64,000 bases of DNA from Anodontia alba (lineage: Eukaryota > Mollusca > Bivalvia > Lucinida > Lucinidae), in the NCBI GenBank assembly GCA_964016985.1, contig OZ024833.1, positions 57,673,463-57,737,462 on the forward strand. The letters are read 5' to 3'. Position numbers and translations under genes: made by a program. The notes beneath the pieces were generated by a model. It saw nothing but the letters and a program-made list of their open reading frames with translations, had not been told where the DNA came from and did no database searches. Positions 33,006 to 44,801 of the stretch are shown here, one piece after another; position 1 is the stretch's first letter; each line of letters starts with the position of its first letter.

Positions 33006-33962
33006 TGTGTTGCCTGCCTAGCATGGCAGACACATAGGGATTATGTTGTCCATCCGCATCGTCGGGCGTTGTCATCGTCGGCGTTGTTGTCATAGGTGTC
33101 GTTGTCACACTTTTCATTTCTGTTCAATAACTTTTGAAGAGATGTATTGATTTCATTCAAATTTTGCAGAACTTTATATCACTATAAAATCCAGGTCAAG
33201 TTCGATATTGGTAATCGTCCGCCAAATTTTGGCTGAGTTATGGCCCTTTTTTGACTTAGTTTTTGTTGTTGGTTTCTGCTCAGTAACTTTTGAAGGGATG
33301 CATTGATTTCATTCAAACTTTGCAGAACTTTATATCACTGTAAAATACAGGTCAAGTTTGATATGGGTATCATCTGCCAAATTTTGGCAGAGTGATGGCC
33401 CTTTTTGGACTTAGTTTTTATTGTCCGTTTCCGCTCAGTAACTTTTGAAGGGATGCATTGATTTCATTCATATTTTGCAGAACTTTATATCACTATAAAA
33501 TACAGGTCAAGTTTGATATTCATAATCATTTGCCAAATTTTAGCTGAGTTGTGGCCCTTTTTCGACTTAATTTTTGTTGTTGTGTTGATATTGGTTTCCA
33601 GTCAGTAATTTTTGCAGGGATGCATTGATTTTATTGAAAGTTTGCAGAAGGATATATCATTGTAAGATACAGGTCAAGTTCGATATTAGAATTCATCACA
33701 AAATTTTGGCTGCTATGGCCCTTTTTTGACACAGTTTTTGTTGTTGTGTTGATATTGGTTTCCACTCAGTAACTTTGCAGATGCATTGATTTTATTGAAA
33801 GTTTGCAGAAGGATATATTATTGTAAAATACAGGTCCAGTTCGATATTGGTAATCATCTGCAAAATTTTGGGCAAGTTATGGCCCTTGTTTGACTTAATC
33901 GCCTTTAGGGATACGAGGGATTAAAATGGTTGGCACACATCCGATTCTCGGAATTCTAGTTT
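33006..33962 (+). mobile_element. Tandem-core hairpin element inserted at a T-T site
   Basis: It opens TGTGTTGCCTGCC-TAGCAT-GGCAGACACA and a GTCGTC-rich stretch. Five units of about 158 bp follow (GATGCATTGATTTCATTC, CAGGTCAAGTTCGATATTGG, GAGTTATGGCCCTTTTTTGAC). It closes GGTTGGCACACAT, hairpin CCGATTCTCGG, AATTCTAGTTT. The host reads GGCCCTTTTT on the left and TCAACTTCA on the right, while uninterrupted host units read GGCCCTTTTTCAACTT. Confidence 0.8.
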
Positions 33963-34176
33963 CAACTTCATTTTTTGCAAAATGCCTGGGTGCGGGTAAA
34001 GATGGCCCCTTTGGGGGGGTGGGGTGGGGTGGGGGCATCTGTGTCATATTGACACAATTCTAGTTTAAATTGTACCTGCTACCATATCCATATGTTTCAT
34101 TCTTTTAAAATGTTACCATAAGCTAGCTCAGAACAAATAGCCTCAGGTGAGCTACATGACCATTGGTCCTCTGGTC

Positions 34177-34745
34177 TTTTTTTAAAGATATGTCTTGTTC
34201 TATATCTTTGCAGATATTTTAACAAAAATTTTGGAGAGCTGTTCCTTGAGAACTGTTGCTGAATTGGATTGATTTCCATGGCAACGAAAATGAAAAATCG
34301 AAAAAAAAAAAAATCTCTTCAGAAGCCATAAGGACGATGAAGCTGATACTTCACAACAAAGTTCATGATATTTGCCACTACCAAAATAGTCTGCTGTTTT
34401 GCCATTGCTAGTGTGCTTTCATTGCTACAGCAACCTTAAGTTTCCATAGATGAATTTTGTCAATTTTACTGAGAAATTTTGACAAAAAGTTTACAGAAAT
34501 ATTCCTTGAGTTATCCTCTACCAATCACATAAAGTCTGTCCAAGTGGTTGATTTGATTGGTTGCCATGGCAACCAAAATTGTGAAAAAAAAAAATAAAAA
34601 AAAAAAAAATAAAAAAAGATTAAAAAATTTACTCTTCAGAAGCTATAAAGAGGGTAACGCCCAAACTTTTGAGAATTCTTTAACATATGAGCTTTTACAA
34701 CAGTTCACTCAAGTGATTATTGTGGCTCATGGGCCTCTGGTTTAT
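34177..34745 (+). repeat. Tandem-core repeat, partial
   Basis: Two units share TTGGTTGCCATGGCAAC-type, CTCTTCAGAAGC and TTCCTTGAG segments. It ends with GTGGCTCATGGGCCTCTGGTTT-like sequence (3' hairpin then CTCTGGTTT) at about 34723-34742. The 5' end is not resolved. Oligo-A runs occur at 34300 and 34585. Confidence 0.5.
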
Positions 34746-35051
34746 AGATTTCCCCTTAAAATGTAAATATGAATCTTAGTTTTCAGTTCTATTATAAAAC
34801 TGATAGGCACCAGCAGGTATGATACCATCTTTCACAGAATTCCTTCTTTTTTTTTTTTTTTTTCACTTTTCACATTTTTATTTTTCCACTAAAGAAAAAC
34901 TATGACCTACATGATGTATGACTGATTTCCTGTAATAAATGTAGATAACTTTAGACCTTCCTGACAAAGTATAGATTTAACTGAAGGCATCCAACATTTG
35001 CGTATAGCTATTTACAGCAGAAAAACCCAATGTTCATAAACAATAATGACA

Positions 35052-35339
35052 GTTGGATGTGTCTCTGACTGGTGATCAGGAGGTTGCAGGCTCAAACACA
35101 GCCAGGTCAGCAATATTCTTTCATGGAGATTTGATCATGAAATATTTTCTATGGTCATTTTCTCCTTTCCGCTGATTCAAGAAGGGCAGTTGTCAGTTTC
35201 TGGCGAAAGAATGTGCACAATACCGGTTAACTGCTTAGAGGAATAAGCCTGCCCAGTAAAATTGTGGTTAGGTAAACTGACCACGCTCGACATGACCCCA
35301 TTGGATTGACTGGGCCATAAAACCCCAACACAAACAAAC
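35052..35339 (+). mobile_element. tRNA-derived SINE with 14-bp target duplication
   Basis: A 288-bp insertion between two copies of AAACAATAATGACA (35038-35051 and 35340-35353). The head has a degenerate B box (GGTTGCAGGCTCAAAC). The body has GGAGATTTGATCATGAAATA and GAATGTGCACAATACCGG. The tail is ACTGGGCCATAAAACCCC then ACAAACAAACAAAC. Its body matches the SINE at 50541. Confidence 0.85.
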
Positions 35340-35512
35340 AAACAATAATGACACATCTACAGCATTGTTAGGTTTAATGGTATTTGCAGACAAAATGTCT
35401 GCCAAACTCCCAAAATGGTCCTAGTGAAATAAAAAATAAATAAATAAAACTTTCTAAGATATAGTTGCATTTTTTTTTATTTCCTCTATGCTTTCTTGTT
35501 TCTTTATTTCAG

Positions 35513-35681
35513 ACTTGTAGGTGATGTGCTGCTACTGACAGGGTTTCTGTCCTACTCGGGACCATTCAATCAGGAGTTTAGAAACAAGTTGATCACTAAC
35601 TGGCAGAAGGAAATGTTTCAAAGACGTATACCATACACTAGTGATCTAAATCTTATCAATTTGCTGGTGGACAATGCTACC
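35513..35681 (+). CDS. DNAH5/DNAH8: Dynein heavy chain exon: AAA5, first part
   Basis: The exon is 169 bp. One base completes the split arginine codon, then 56 codons run from LVGDVLLLTGFLSY to LINLLVDNAT. The acceptor follows a clear pyrimidine tract (tctttatttcag) and the donor is GTAAGA. The motif GFLSYSGPFNQEFRN is the conserved start of AAA5, a ring module without a working nucleotide pocket. Confidence 0.95.
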
Positions 35682-35744
35682 GTAAGAACTTGTAATATCA
35701 GCCATTTTAACCTGTACCGCTCACAAGGTCAGCAGACGACAAAG

Positions 35745-35860
35745 TAATAATATTTTTTCCAGAAAATAGGCTTTGGCATTTTGTGCAAAGATTTTCCTAA
35801 AGCAAGAATGTGCATGAAATGCCAATGCCTATTTTCTGGAAAAAATAAAGAAAAATATTT
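35745..35860. repeat. Hairpin element with CCAGAAAATAGGC arms
   Basis: TTTTTTCCAGAAAATAGGC near 35751-35770 pairs with GCCTATTTTCTGGAAAAAA near 35825-35846. A central GGCATTTTGTGCA / TGCATGAAATGCC stem lies between, similar in style to the TTAA-flanked hairpins at 7.4-8.1 kb. Confidence 0.6.
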
Positions 35861-35964
35861 CAAAATGTCATCTGCTGATTTTTTTTTTTTTCCAGCATGC
35901 TTAGCATTAATTCACAAAAATGATAGATTACTGTATTTTATCCCAAGTAGTCAGATAGCCAATC

Positions 35965-36075
35965 CTAAGCAAACAGTGCGGACCCAGATCAGACACTGAC
36001 AATCCTGAGAAAACTGTAGAATGATCAGACACTGCAGGATGCAGTATCTGATCTGGGTCCTCACTGTTTGCCATT
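35965..36075. repeat. Foldback element, GCAAACAG family
   Basis: AAGCAAACAGTGCGGACCCA pairs with TGGGTCCTCACTGTTTGCC-type sequence across a loop of about 60 bp. Confidence 0.7.
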
Positions 36076-36207
36076 CAACAATCACTTTTTCGATAGATCA
36101 GCAGGCAGTCAGATGGATAGTTCAAATATTGGGATAAGCATGGTAAGGAGATAAGGTGTCTAAATATTCAGGCTGATTACAGTACATGGAATTTGTAACA
36201 TATAAGG

Positions 36208-36285
36208 GGTGTCCCAAAAGAATTGCTTATTTTGATAGAGAATGTTCAAAATGTAAGTAATCACAAAGTTCTTCATTTAACCCTT
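36208..36285 (+). mobile_element. Orphan mariner terminal repeat
   Basis: GGGGTGTCCCAAAAGAATTG is the mariner end type and is the near complement of the right end of the mariner at 43505-43531. Only about 75 bp of element sequence is present. No matching second end or transposase lies within 1.5 kb. Confidence 0.6.
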
Positions 36286-37366
36286 AGCTTGCTGGGAAAA
36301 AAATGAAACAGGCCTGTAAGAGGGGGTACCCCTACTCGAGAAGTCATTACTCCCTTAATTTTGCCTCGATTTACATGGAATTTTCACATATGATTTGCCA
36401 ATTGTAGGTGGCCATTTTACCGGCAAGAGGATGGTCATGTGACTAGAAAGTCACATGTAAACTGGGAACAGTTTAAGACACTTAAAAAAAAAAAAAAAAA
36501 AAAGTTACAAGAGACCAGCGCCTACTGTGTACTGTTGTGAATGAAACGAGTGACATACATAGGTTCTACTGTTATTCCTACTTCTTCCTCACTGGAAATG
36601 ATTTAGGTGTTATGGGCTTTTTCTCTAGGAAATCGTGATCAATCTGTTGAAGTGAGTGCTGAAATTAATGGTAGCTTCAAATTCGGTATTCTGGGTCTTT
36701 ATTAGTGTGGTAAAATCCAGCGCCCGACTATCTAATGAAAAGTGGCGTGTTTGTATGAAAGTAGGCTCACTCCTGTATGAGAACACTTGCTCTGAATGGT
36801 TGCATGTGGTGTATAGTAAGTATGACAGGCTTTAGAGTTGGCAGACCCCTCCTGGGTGCACATAGTCGCCTACAGCAGTGTAAAGGTTAATGCCCATTTT
36901 CTCTCTAGACCCGCACACACACACCCCACCCACACACACACCTACACATATAGGAATGGAATAGTTTTCATAGGAGCCCTGCAAACAGAAATAAATGACT
37001 CTGAAGAGGACGTTGTAAGGCAGGTTTTTGTTTTTCCTTAAATATAAGATAGGCTAAAAAAATTGCTGAGCCCTTGGAGACATTCCCTGCTGCTCAGAAA
37101 TTCCTGGTGCATCAAGATATTGGCGATGATTAATCAGTTTTGCTAGTGAATTTGTCACAGATCGGCAATGAAAAATATTCAGTAACACATATATGCATGC
37201 ATAAACGTCATCCTTTTCTATTGTTTGCAAATCCTGCAAAATACCTTCCTCCCAAACAGGTATTGATACCTTTTTTTTTTGGTTTTATGGCTATTGTTGT
37301 TATTTTTCATATATGGGAGACAACTCTAACGGCTTGAGAGGAGACCGTTTACATCACCAACAAAAG
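36286..37366. other. Intron sequence, little recognised
   Basis: It contains an A run at about 36485-36503, a CACACACA stretch near 36910-36945 and otherwise unassigned sequence. The short frame at 36838-37041 is not supported. Confidence 0.4.
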
Positions 37367-37368
37367 TA

Positions 37369-38408
37369 CCGTAATATACGTAAGTATTGGGACAGGAAAA
37401 AATAATTAAATTTCTGGCTGTCCCAATACTTAGAAACACGAAAATTAATTATTTTATTAGGTGTCCCAATACTTACGTCTCGTAGTTGAAAATGGCACCG
37501 ATTAATGATGAAAATGTGTCATATTTGTGTTCATTGTTTTGTGTATTTTCGGACCACTGTCTCGTTAACCTAATCTATTGTTAATATTGAATAAACAGAT
37601 TAGCACTTATTGTTTTGATTTAAAATCCCCTCGTTTATCTATCATGTGTTGAAAGCGTCCAAGTGAAAAAAAAATAATCATATACTGCTTTCCCGCTTTG
37701 TTGGTTAACTGCGCATAAGCGATACCGCAAATGCGAGGAACAATCCACCTGTTCTGATGACGTTATTATTGGGGTTCGTCTCAACGATGTTTTGGGGTTC
37801 ATCTCAACAGTGTTTTAGTGTTCCCCCAACGCTGTTTTGCATTAAATCGTTATCGGTAAACAATTCTGTCGAATTTCTTTTTATTATTATTACCGGTATT
37901 TATTCATAGTTTTTTTTTGTTGTGTTTTTTTTTTTTTTTTTTTTTTTTTTGGTAGAACTCGAGTTGCAAATTAAAACGTGACGTGTCACGTGACAACCAC
38001 AAAATGGCGACGCATCCAGACTGATGCAAACGCATGTGTGTTTTTGTTTTTGCAGATTTCTTGAATAAATTTCATATTAATTATTCTCAAAGAAAGGTTT
38101 TACTTATTTTCTACTTTCTAACCAGCCTGCCGTAGGAAACCCCCTGTTGTATGCTTAGACGTAAAATATTGCATGACATCGCTTGTAAACAAAACAAAAC
38201 ACAAACCGAGAAAACAGTTTTACCCTGTTAAGTAGATCATTTTTTTCACCTAAATGCACTGTCCCAATTCATATGGTACAAAAAATTACTGAAAATTTTA
38301 GCGATTTTTGATATGTCCCAATTCTTAGGGTGACGAAAAATAATTATTTTTACGAATTGTAAGGGTGTCCCAATACTTTAGGTGTCCCAATACTTAGGTA
38401 TATTACGG
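37369..38408. mobile_element. 1040-bp TA-target DNA transposon, non-autonomous, intact ends
   Basis: The terminal inverted repeats are CCGTAATATACGTAAGTATT and the complement of AATACTTAGGTATATTACGG, flanked by TA (37367-37368 and 38409-38410). TGTCCCAATACTTA-type motifs recur inside both ends (37382-37475 and 38310-38395), in both orientations, as expected for transposase-binding sites. No transposase frame exists. The TA target fits the Tc1/mariner group, but the family is not identified. An oligo-T tract lies at about 37926-37950. Confidence 0.88.
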
Positions 38409-38410
38409 TA

Positions 38411-39196
38411 CCTTGCATACAAGGCTATTGATCAAAACAGTGTCCGAGACATCCAATGCTATTGATCAAAACAGTGTTAAGACATCATAGCAGTCAAGTG
38501 AGGATCTATGTAATTTGTAAAACTGATTCCGCAGAGCCCAAAAATCAATCAGAATTCCGATTTTTTTTAAACTGGGGCTGATCTGGCTCTCTGTATTTCA
38601 CACAGGTGATAAGGTATAATTTTAATATTATGGTAGCTACATTATCCTTATCTTTATTATTGATTGCTTACATAAAGGTTAAGCACACAGGTGTCAAAAC
38701 CTGGGATGACCTTACTTCCGTTGATGAATCAAGGCAATTTACATCAAAGTAATGGTTATTAAATACTTAAACCAGAAAAGGTACTTTACGTATTATAAAA
38801 ATAGCCAAAAATAGAGCAGGGCATCACATCTGCCTATTCCAGTCAGGACCACTGCAATTTACTTGACAGAGTTTGCAGGGCCTAGAAACAGCGCACCATT
38901 TCAAACACTCTTTTACGTGCAGGCTGGCCTAGGTTAGGTTATCGTATCTTGCCCAAGTAGTAAGTAACTATTTTTTGGGCCACGAGTCTACCTGTAAGTT
39001 AATCCAATGTGAGTCATATTGACATGTTTACCATAACTGTTCTGACAAGTAAAAAAGTATCTTATCACAAATACGAAAATTGCAGGTCCAGATAAGTCTG
39101 CACATCTGTGTGGTTCAATAACAGTCTGTTTTATTTATTGTATAGATGTTACAAGGCAGGACATGTTTTATATACAATAGTTATATACAATGTTGT
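38411..39196. other. Intron sequence, nothing recognised
   Basis: No repeat copy or reading frame was recognised. Confidence 0.4.
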
Positions 39197-41124
39197 TTAG
39201 CTCACCTGATCCGACGGCTCAGGATGAGCTATTGTGATCATCTGTCATCCATAAACACCTTTGAACGACCCCCTCTGAAACCCCTGGGCTAATTTTCTTC
39301 AAATTTCACATAGGTCCTTCTGTTAATGGGGTATTGAAAATTTATTCAAATGGGCACAGTCCGTTAATTAAGATGGCCACCATGCATATATGGTAAAACA
39401 CATAAAAATCTTTTTTTTCCAGAACCAAGACAGCTTTGAGGCTGAATTTTGGTATACCAGGTCTACCAAATTTGTTCAAATGATGACCCAAGGTTGACTT
39501 TTGACCTTTGAACGGCAAGTCAAGTTTGCATCCTTATGCATTTGTTTGGGGAAAATATTGAAAAATCATTTTCTCAAAATGTATTAAAGACTAATGGCTG
39601 ATACTTCAAATGAATGATTGAAGTAGCAAACCCTTTTAGTTACAATCAAATTTTGTCCCCCAGAGTTATCTGCCCTTGTCCCTGGGCTATAAACATGTAT
39701 AAAATTGTGTAATCTTCAAATGTTTTCCTCGCTGAAACCGCTTGACACAATGATTCTGCACCACTAAACAAGGTGGCCCCTATGCCCATATATGATAAAA
39801 CTCTTCTTCTCTAGAACCAAGAAAGCTTTGAAGATGAATATTAGTTAATGGCATTGAGGACTTAAGGTCTACCATGTTTGTTCAAATGATGATCCTAGGA
39901 CAATCTTTGACCTTTTTACGGCAAGGTCAAATTTGTGTCCCTATGCATTTGTATGGGAAAAATATTGAAAAATCATTTTCTCAAAATGTATTAAAGACAA
40001 ATGGCTGAAACTTACAATGTATGCTTGAAGTAGCAAACTCTTTTAGTTACAATCAAAATTTTTTCCTCCATGGTTATCTGTTCTTGTCTCTGGGCTATAC
40101 ACATGCATAAAATCACAAAATCTTATAACGTCTTCTCTGAAACAGCTCGACCAATTTTCACAAGATTTCACATGGGGCCTTCGGTTGAGGGGGTATTGTT
40201 AGTTTGTTCAAATGGTTCTGATCCATTGAACAAGATGCTCATCATGGCATATATGGTAAAAATCACTTTAAAAAATCTTCTCCAGAACCAAGAAAGCTTT
40301 GAGACTGAATCTGGTATACAGCCTTGGGGACTCAAGGTCTACTAAGTTTGTTCAAATCATAATTCTAGGATGACCTTTGACATTTTAATGGCAACGTCAA
40401 ATTTGTGTCTCCATACTTTAGTAGTGGTACAGTGTTGAAAAATGTTTCTCAAAAAGTACTTAAGATTAATGGCTGACACTTACAATGTATGATTAAAGTA
40501 GTAGAACTTTTTAGTTATAATCAAAATTGTGCCCCCGAGGAGTTACCTGCCCTTGTTCCTGAGCTTATACATGTATGAAATAATCTTTAAATGTCTTCTT
40601 CTCTGAACTTCACCAGATTTCACATGGGACTTTCTGTTGAAGGGATATTGATAATTTGTTCAAATGGTTCCATCAAAATGTATTGAAGACTAATGGCTGA
40701 AACATACAATGTATGATTAAAGTAGGAAAACTTTTTATTTACAATCAAAATGTTGTCCTCTGGGGGTTATCTGCCCTTGCCCTTGGACTATATACATATA
40801 TAAAATTGTTTAATCTTAAAATGTCTTCTATTCTGAAACTGCTTGACCAGTTTTCACCAGATTTTACACTGGGCATTCTGTTGAAGAGGTATTGTCAATT
40901 TGTTCAAAAGGTTCTGCTCTATTGAACAAGATGGCCACCATGCCCATATATGGTAAAAAAAAAAAAACACTTAAAAATCTTCTCTAGAACCAAGAAAACT
41001 TGGAGGCTGAATCTTGGTATATAGCTTATGGGACGCAAGGTCTCCTAAGTTTGTTCAAATTACCTTTTTTACCTTTTTATGGCATGGTAAAATTTCTGTC
41101 CTGACTCATTGGCCTCTTATTTTC
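39197..41124 (+). mobile_element. Tandem-core hairpin element, AGCTCACC family
   Basis: The head is AGCTCACCTGATCCGACGGC...GATGAGCTATTGTGATC. Long degenerate units follow (CATATATGGTAAAA, AAGAAAGCTTTGAGGCTGAA, CAAAATGTATTAAAGAC, GGTTATCTGCCCTTG), also seen at 29.9-32.0 kb. It ends near TGACTCATTGGCCTCTTATT (about 41102-41121). It is non-coding. Confidence 0.65.
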
Positions 41125-41344
41125 TGAATAGCCTGCACAGTGGATCGGGTCCGAGTAATTCGTATGAACAAAATAATTAGATCAGTTTTTTTTTGTTTTT
41201 TTTTTCAGTTCAAATTTCTAATAACACCAGCTAATTTCAAAGGGATTATAAAAGTCTCTGATTTGTTTATTTGTTCACACATCAGTCATGTGGCCACTTG
41301 GTGAATATGCCCCAGGCCAGTATTAGTGAAACAGTAATTGTTAA

Positions 41345-41560
41345 CTTTTGCCATTCTGCAGGCTTATTTAGCAGATGACAAATTGATAACATTTTTCTTC
41401 TTTTTCCCAGGAAACAGGATTTGACATTTCATGCAAACTATCTTTATTGAGAACAATTTGCATGAAATGTCAAACCTGTTTCTGGGACAAATTGGAAAAA
41501 GATTCAAAATGCTGTCTTCTGAAATTTTTACCTAGAGTGCTTAGTGTTAAGTCCTATTCT
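41345..41560. repeat. Hairpin element with GACATTTCATGCAAA arms
   Basis: CAGGATTTGACATTTCATGC at about 41415 pairs with GCATGAAATGTCAAACCTG near 41460-41480. Outer CTGTCTTCTGAAATTTTTACC and GTGCTTAGTGTTAAG are like the ends of the TTAA-flanked hairpins. Confidence 0.6.
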
Positions 41561-42219
41561 TTCATCTAATTTTCATACCAGTTTTACCTTATGGACTGAT
41601 CTGTAAAGTCTGTGTAAATTATTTCCGGTGCCCATTGTTAGGGAAAAAACATCTTTTAAATACATAATTATGTTTTTGTATGGAATTTTCGGGGATGGAT
41701 AAAACCTTTTAGAACTATTTTTAGCTTTCTTTAGTGATTTTAATGAGTATAGCGGGATTAGTAAATTTCTGTCATGGAACAGAGGAAGTTGCGAGGGTAA
41801 ACGTCATTAAAGCTGTCTACTGGCATCGATGATCAGCATTTTCCATGACCTGGTAATGCCACCGGACTTTGCTGAATATACCGATATGGCCAAAGACCTT
41901 GTTTATTAGACAGGTCTGAATTTTCTGAGTTATTTTTGCATTAAAAATCTCCATCTTATAACCAAATTAACTCTATAGCTAATAATTCAAGAAAAAGCTG
42001 AAGATGTGCAGTCTTGTTCCCATCTTGCATCCGATGAGTAGGCAGTGAAATCTGATTCATTGGAATATCAGTTGTTCAGCCATTCAGGCTGGTCATTTGT
42101 CACATTTTCCATTATTTTACAGTGATCAAAACCACTTAAAAAACACCACAAGTGAATTCAGTTTTTTTTTGTTTTGTTTTTTCAAAAAATGAAAGAATTT
42201 CCAATTCTGTTTGCAACAA
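41561..42219. other. Intron sequence, nothing recognised
   Basis: AT-rich, with no feature that I can support. Confidence 0.4.
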
Positions 42220-43531
42220 GTGTTTTTATTGGCTGAAAACATGTGAAGCTAGAAATTTGCCTAATCGCAAACTAATAAAATGCAATGACATAACTTGGCA
42301 TTCAGGATAACGATAATTAAAAATAGAAATACATAATTTCAGTCTATGAATCCACGTCCGGGAATGCATCGCTGTACGCTGATTTAGGTATACTGGTAAG
42401 ATACTAGTATGCGACAGATCCAACCGCCTGTCTGGACCAATATCTCTGTCCAGTGAGGAAGGTTTTCAATTTCGAAAAAAGGAAGAAGTCACAAGGGGCA
42501 AGATCTGGTGAATAAGGAGGGTGTGGTAAAACTGTTACCTTCTCTTTTTGCCAAAAATTTGTAAAAAATGTCAGATGTATGGGCTGGGGCATTATCATGT
42601 AGAAGTCTGACATGTTTGAAACCTGTGACCAGGCACCATTTATGATAGTATTTTTTCAATTTCTTCAATACCACATCTTTGTAGTATTTTCCAGTAACAC
42701 TTTAGCCTTTTTTACTGGCATAGGTATTGCAATGCCTTCACAGGAGAAAAGATTGAATATAAAACCTATGTTGCACTTAACCTGCATTTAGCAATTACTG
42801 GTCTTTTGCTGTTTTTGGCGGCCCATATTTTATTGCTAATCTTGCTAACGGGTTCAAAATAATGAATGCAAGTTTCATCATCAGTGACTACATTTGCAGG
42901 TTGCTTTATTTTGGAAATATTTTGAGCAATTGTTTGGCTGTTTTAACTCTCTGCTTCTTTTGACCATCAGTCAACAAATGAGGTACCCATCCACCTGGCA
43001 GAATTCTTCCTAACATTCAGTATATTCTTTAGAATGTAATGAACTCTTGATAGTGAGAAGCCAACCATTAGTTCTATATCATGTCTGAATACATAGTCTC
43101 TCTTTCAACAATTTCTTTTACTTTTGATACAATATTATCACAAGACACAGACTTTGGCTGTCCTGATTTGGGTGCATTTTCGATCAATTCTCACCCAGAA
43201 TCAGATTTCTTTTTCCATCTATGAACCATGTCATAAGACACATTAGTAGATCTGTAAACAACAGAAATTTCAGCAAATATTTGTTTAAAGAACAACTTAT
43301 CTTAGGTTGAGCTTTTATGTAGGCCTGTATTACCTCCTTGTTGGCAACACTTTTACCAACCATTTTTACTACAGTAGTTATGTATTCAAATGGCAAATTA
43401 TCTATCTTTCAATTAGATTTATGGGCCCATGTACACATTATTATGTAGCGATGAACAGGTATGTATTGTTTCAAGTTGCTCATGGATATCAAGCAACAAC
43501 ACAATAAGCAATTCTTTTGGATCATCCCTCA
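42220..43531 (-). pseudogene. Mariner transposase, frameshifted (DD34D type)
   Basis: On the - strand: N-terminal YITTVVKMVGKSVANKEVIQ (near 43390), the first catalytic segment VVTDDETCIHYFEPV near 42890-42850, then HVRLLHDNAPAHTSD (42610) and LPHPPYSPDLAPCDFFLF (42530), which carry the second and third catalytic aspartates. Allowing for one frameshift between them, 34 residues separate the last two aspartates. Several stops and frame changes break the gene. The right terminal repeat is at about 43505-43531 (AAGCAATTCTTTTGGATC). The left end near 42185 is not recognisable. The enzyme would cut and paste at TA, but this copy is dead. Confidence 0.88.
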
Positions 43532-44084
43532 TAGATGATAGTTATCATTAGTTAGACTGCACAAGGAATGTTATTTCAAGTACAAATGTCTAAGAGATTC
43601 CATCATAACAGTAGCACAAATTGTTTTGTCAGCTGTAATTAATGTTGATTTTGGTTTATAACTAACAATAAATTAATGTACAGAGGGATCTAGATGGAGG
43701 TTCAAAGGGGACCATCAAACCCCCTGCCAGGCCAGAAATATTATTTTGTTTTCATGGAGAAATTCCTATGACAGTTGTATAATATTTGCCTAAAGCTGTC
43801 CAAATTGTACCCTTTTCCACAAAGTCCTGCATCATCCAGCCCTGATGTAACAATTTTAGGCCGTATAAGCAGTTGACAAGGGACTATAGAAATGGATTCT
43901 GTCTGTCAAGATCTGTAAGATGCCATTTAGCTTTAAAACCATGATAACCCTTGTATCCCATTCAGTTCTCTGTCTAATGCAACGAATTGTATTTTTGAAC
44001 CCTAGTACTGGTTTTATATGTATAGTTTATTGAATAAAAATACTTTTTACAAAATGAAAAAAAAAAAAAAAAAGACAGGCCTTA
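43532..44084. other. Intron sequence with an oligo-A run
   Basis: Nothing was recognised except an A run at about 44058-44074. Confidence 0.4.
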
Positions 44085-44155
44085 GCAAACATTGTAGACC
44101 AAAATCAGATGCCATAGAACATGGTGCCTAAATTGGTTCTACAATGTTTGCTACT
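44085..44155. repeat. Foldback element, GCAAACA family
   Basis: TTAGCAAACATTGTAGACCA pairs with GGTTCTACAATGTTTGCT-type sequence across a loop of about 30 bp, 130 bp upstream of a dynein exon. Confidence 0.7.
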
Positions 44156-44285
44156 CCAGCAGTTTTAGACACATCATTGATGTAGTAGAATAGATATGTT
44201 CAAACTTTAGAAAGAGCATGATAAGAAGAAAAGGTGTCCCAATGTTTAGGGTAAATACAATATGAAGATTCATGCTTCTTTTTAG

Positions 44286-44441
44286 ATTGGTGAGTGGAAT
44301 ATCCAGGGTCTGCCAAATGATGATTTGTCCATACAGAATGGTATTATTACCACAAAAGCAACTAGGTATCCTCTGTTGATAGATCCCCAAGGCCAAGGGA
44401 AAATATGGGTTAAAAACAGAGAGAAAGACAATGAAATACAG
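44286..44441 (+). CDS. DNAH5/DNAH8: Dynein heavy chain exon: AAA5, core
   Basis: The exon has 52 codons from [15 protein letters not shown] to REKDNEIQ, phase 0 at both ends, with acceptor tttttag and donor [21 protein letters not shown] is the AAA5 segment that takes the place of a Walker B strand and is near invariant in axonemal dyneins. Confidence 0.95.
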
Positions 44442-44801
44442 GTATAGTGGAGTGAAATGAATACACTTTCAAATTGGCAAATTACTCTGACCCATATGGA
44501 TATATTTGCCTCGCTTTGAATTGCTGAGCTACTCTTACAGGAAAGAATTTGCTCCCTCTGGGATGTTCAAGTATTAGGCAGTATTAGGGAAAGTTTATTT
44601 TCCTTGAAAGTGTATCCATTCCACATAAAAAGCAACTAGTCTTACCGTCACAACAATGAGCAGAAAGTTTTTGTCAGTGCACAGCTCAAATATTAAGCTT
44701 ATCAGTGGAAAACTATTTCAGACCAAGAAGGTTTGCAGTCTTGTGCACAACCGAGTTTTCACTTGTTAAGTCTTAATATTTGGACAGTTTTTATATTAGC
44801 T

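Larger units (their letters stand above)
28774..34176 (+). mobile_element. Large tandem-core hairpin element with nested insertions
   Basis: It opens AGCTCACCTAAACAC...GGGTGAGCTATTGTGATC followed by GTCCGGTGTTCGTCATCCG. It closes near 34176 with AGGTGAGCTACAT, the hairpin GACCATTGGTC and CTCTGGTCTT. Core blocks: units of about 145 bp with AAAATGGCCGCCAAAGC (28900-29760), larger units with GACCTTTAACC (29800-30530 and again 31450-32015), and units of about 150 bp with TTATGGCCCTTTTTCAAC (30900-33000). A foldback element, another tandem-core element and a SINE piece are nested. A further 3' end (hairpin GTGTCATATTGACAC plus AATTCTAGTTT) at about 34064 shows that at least one more element is buried here. 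Confidence 0.7.

Noticed and set aside
43307..43507. A + strand frame with several aromatic residues, as a possible membrane protein
   Set aside because: It is antisense to the mariner transposase N-terminus.
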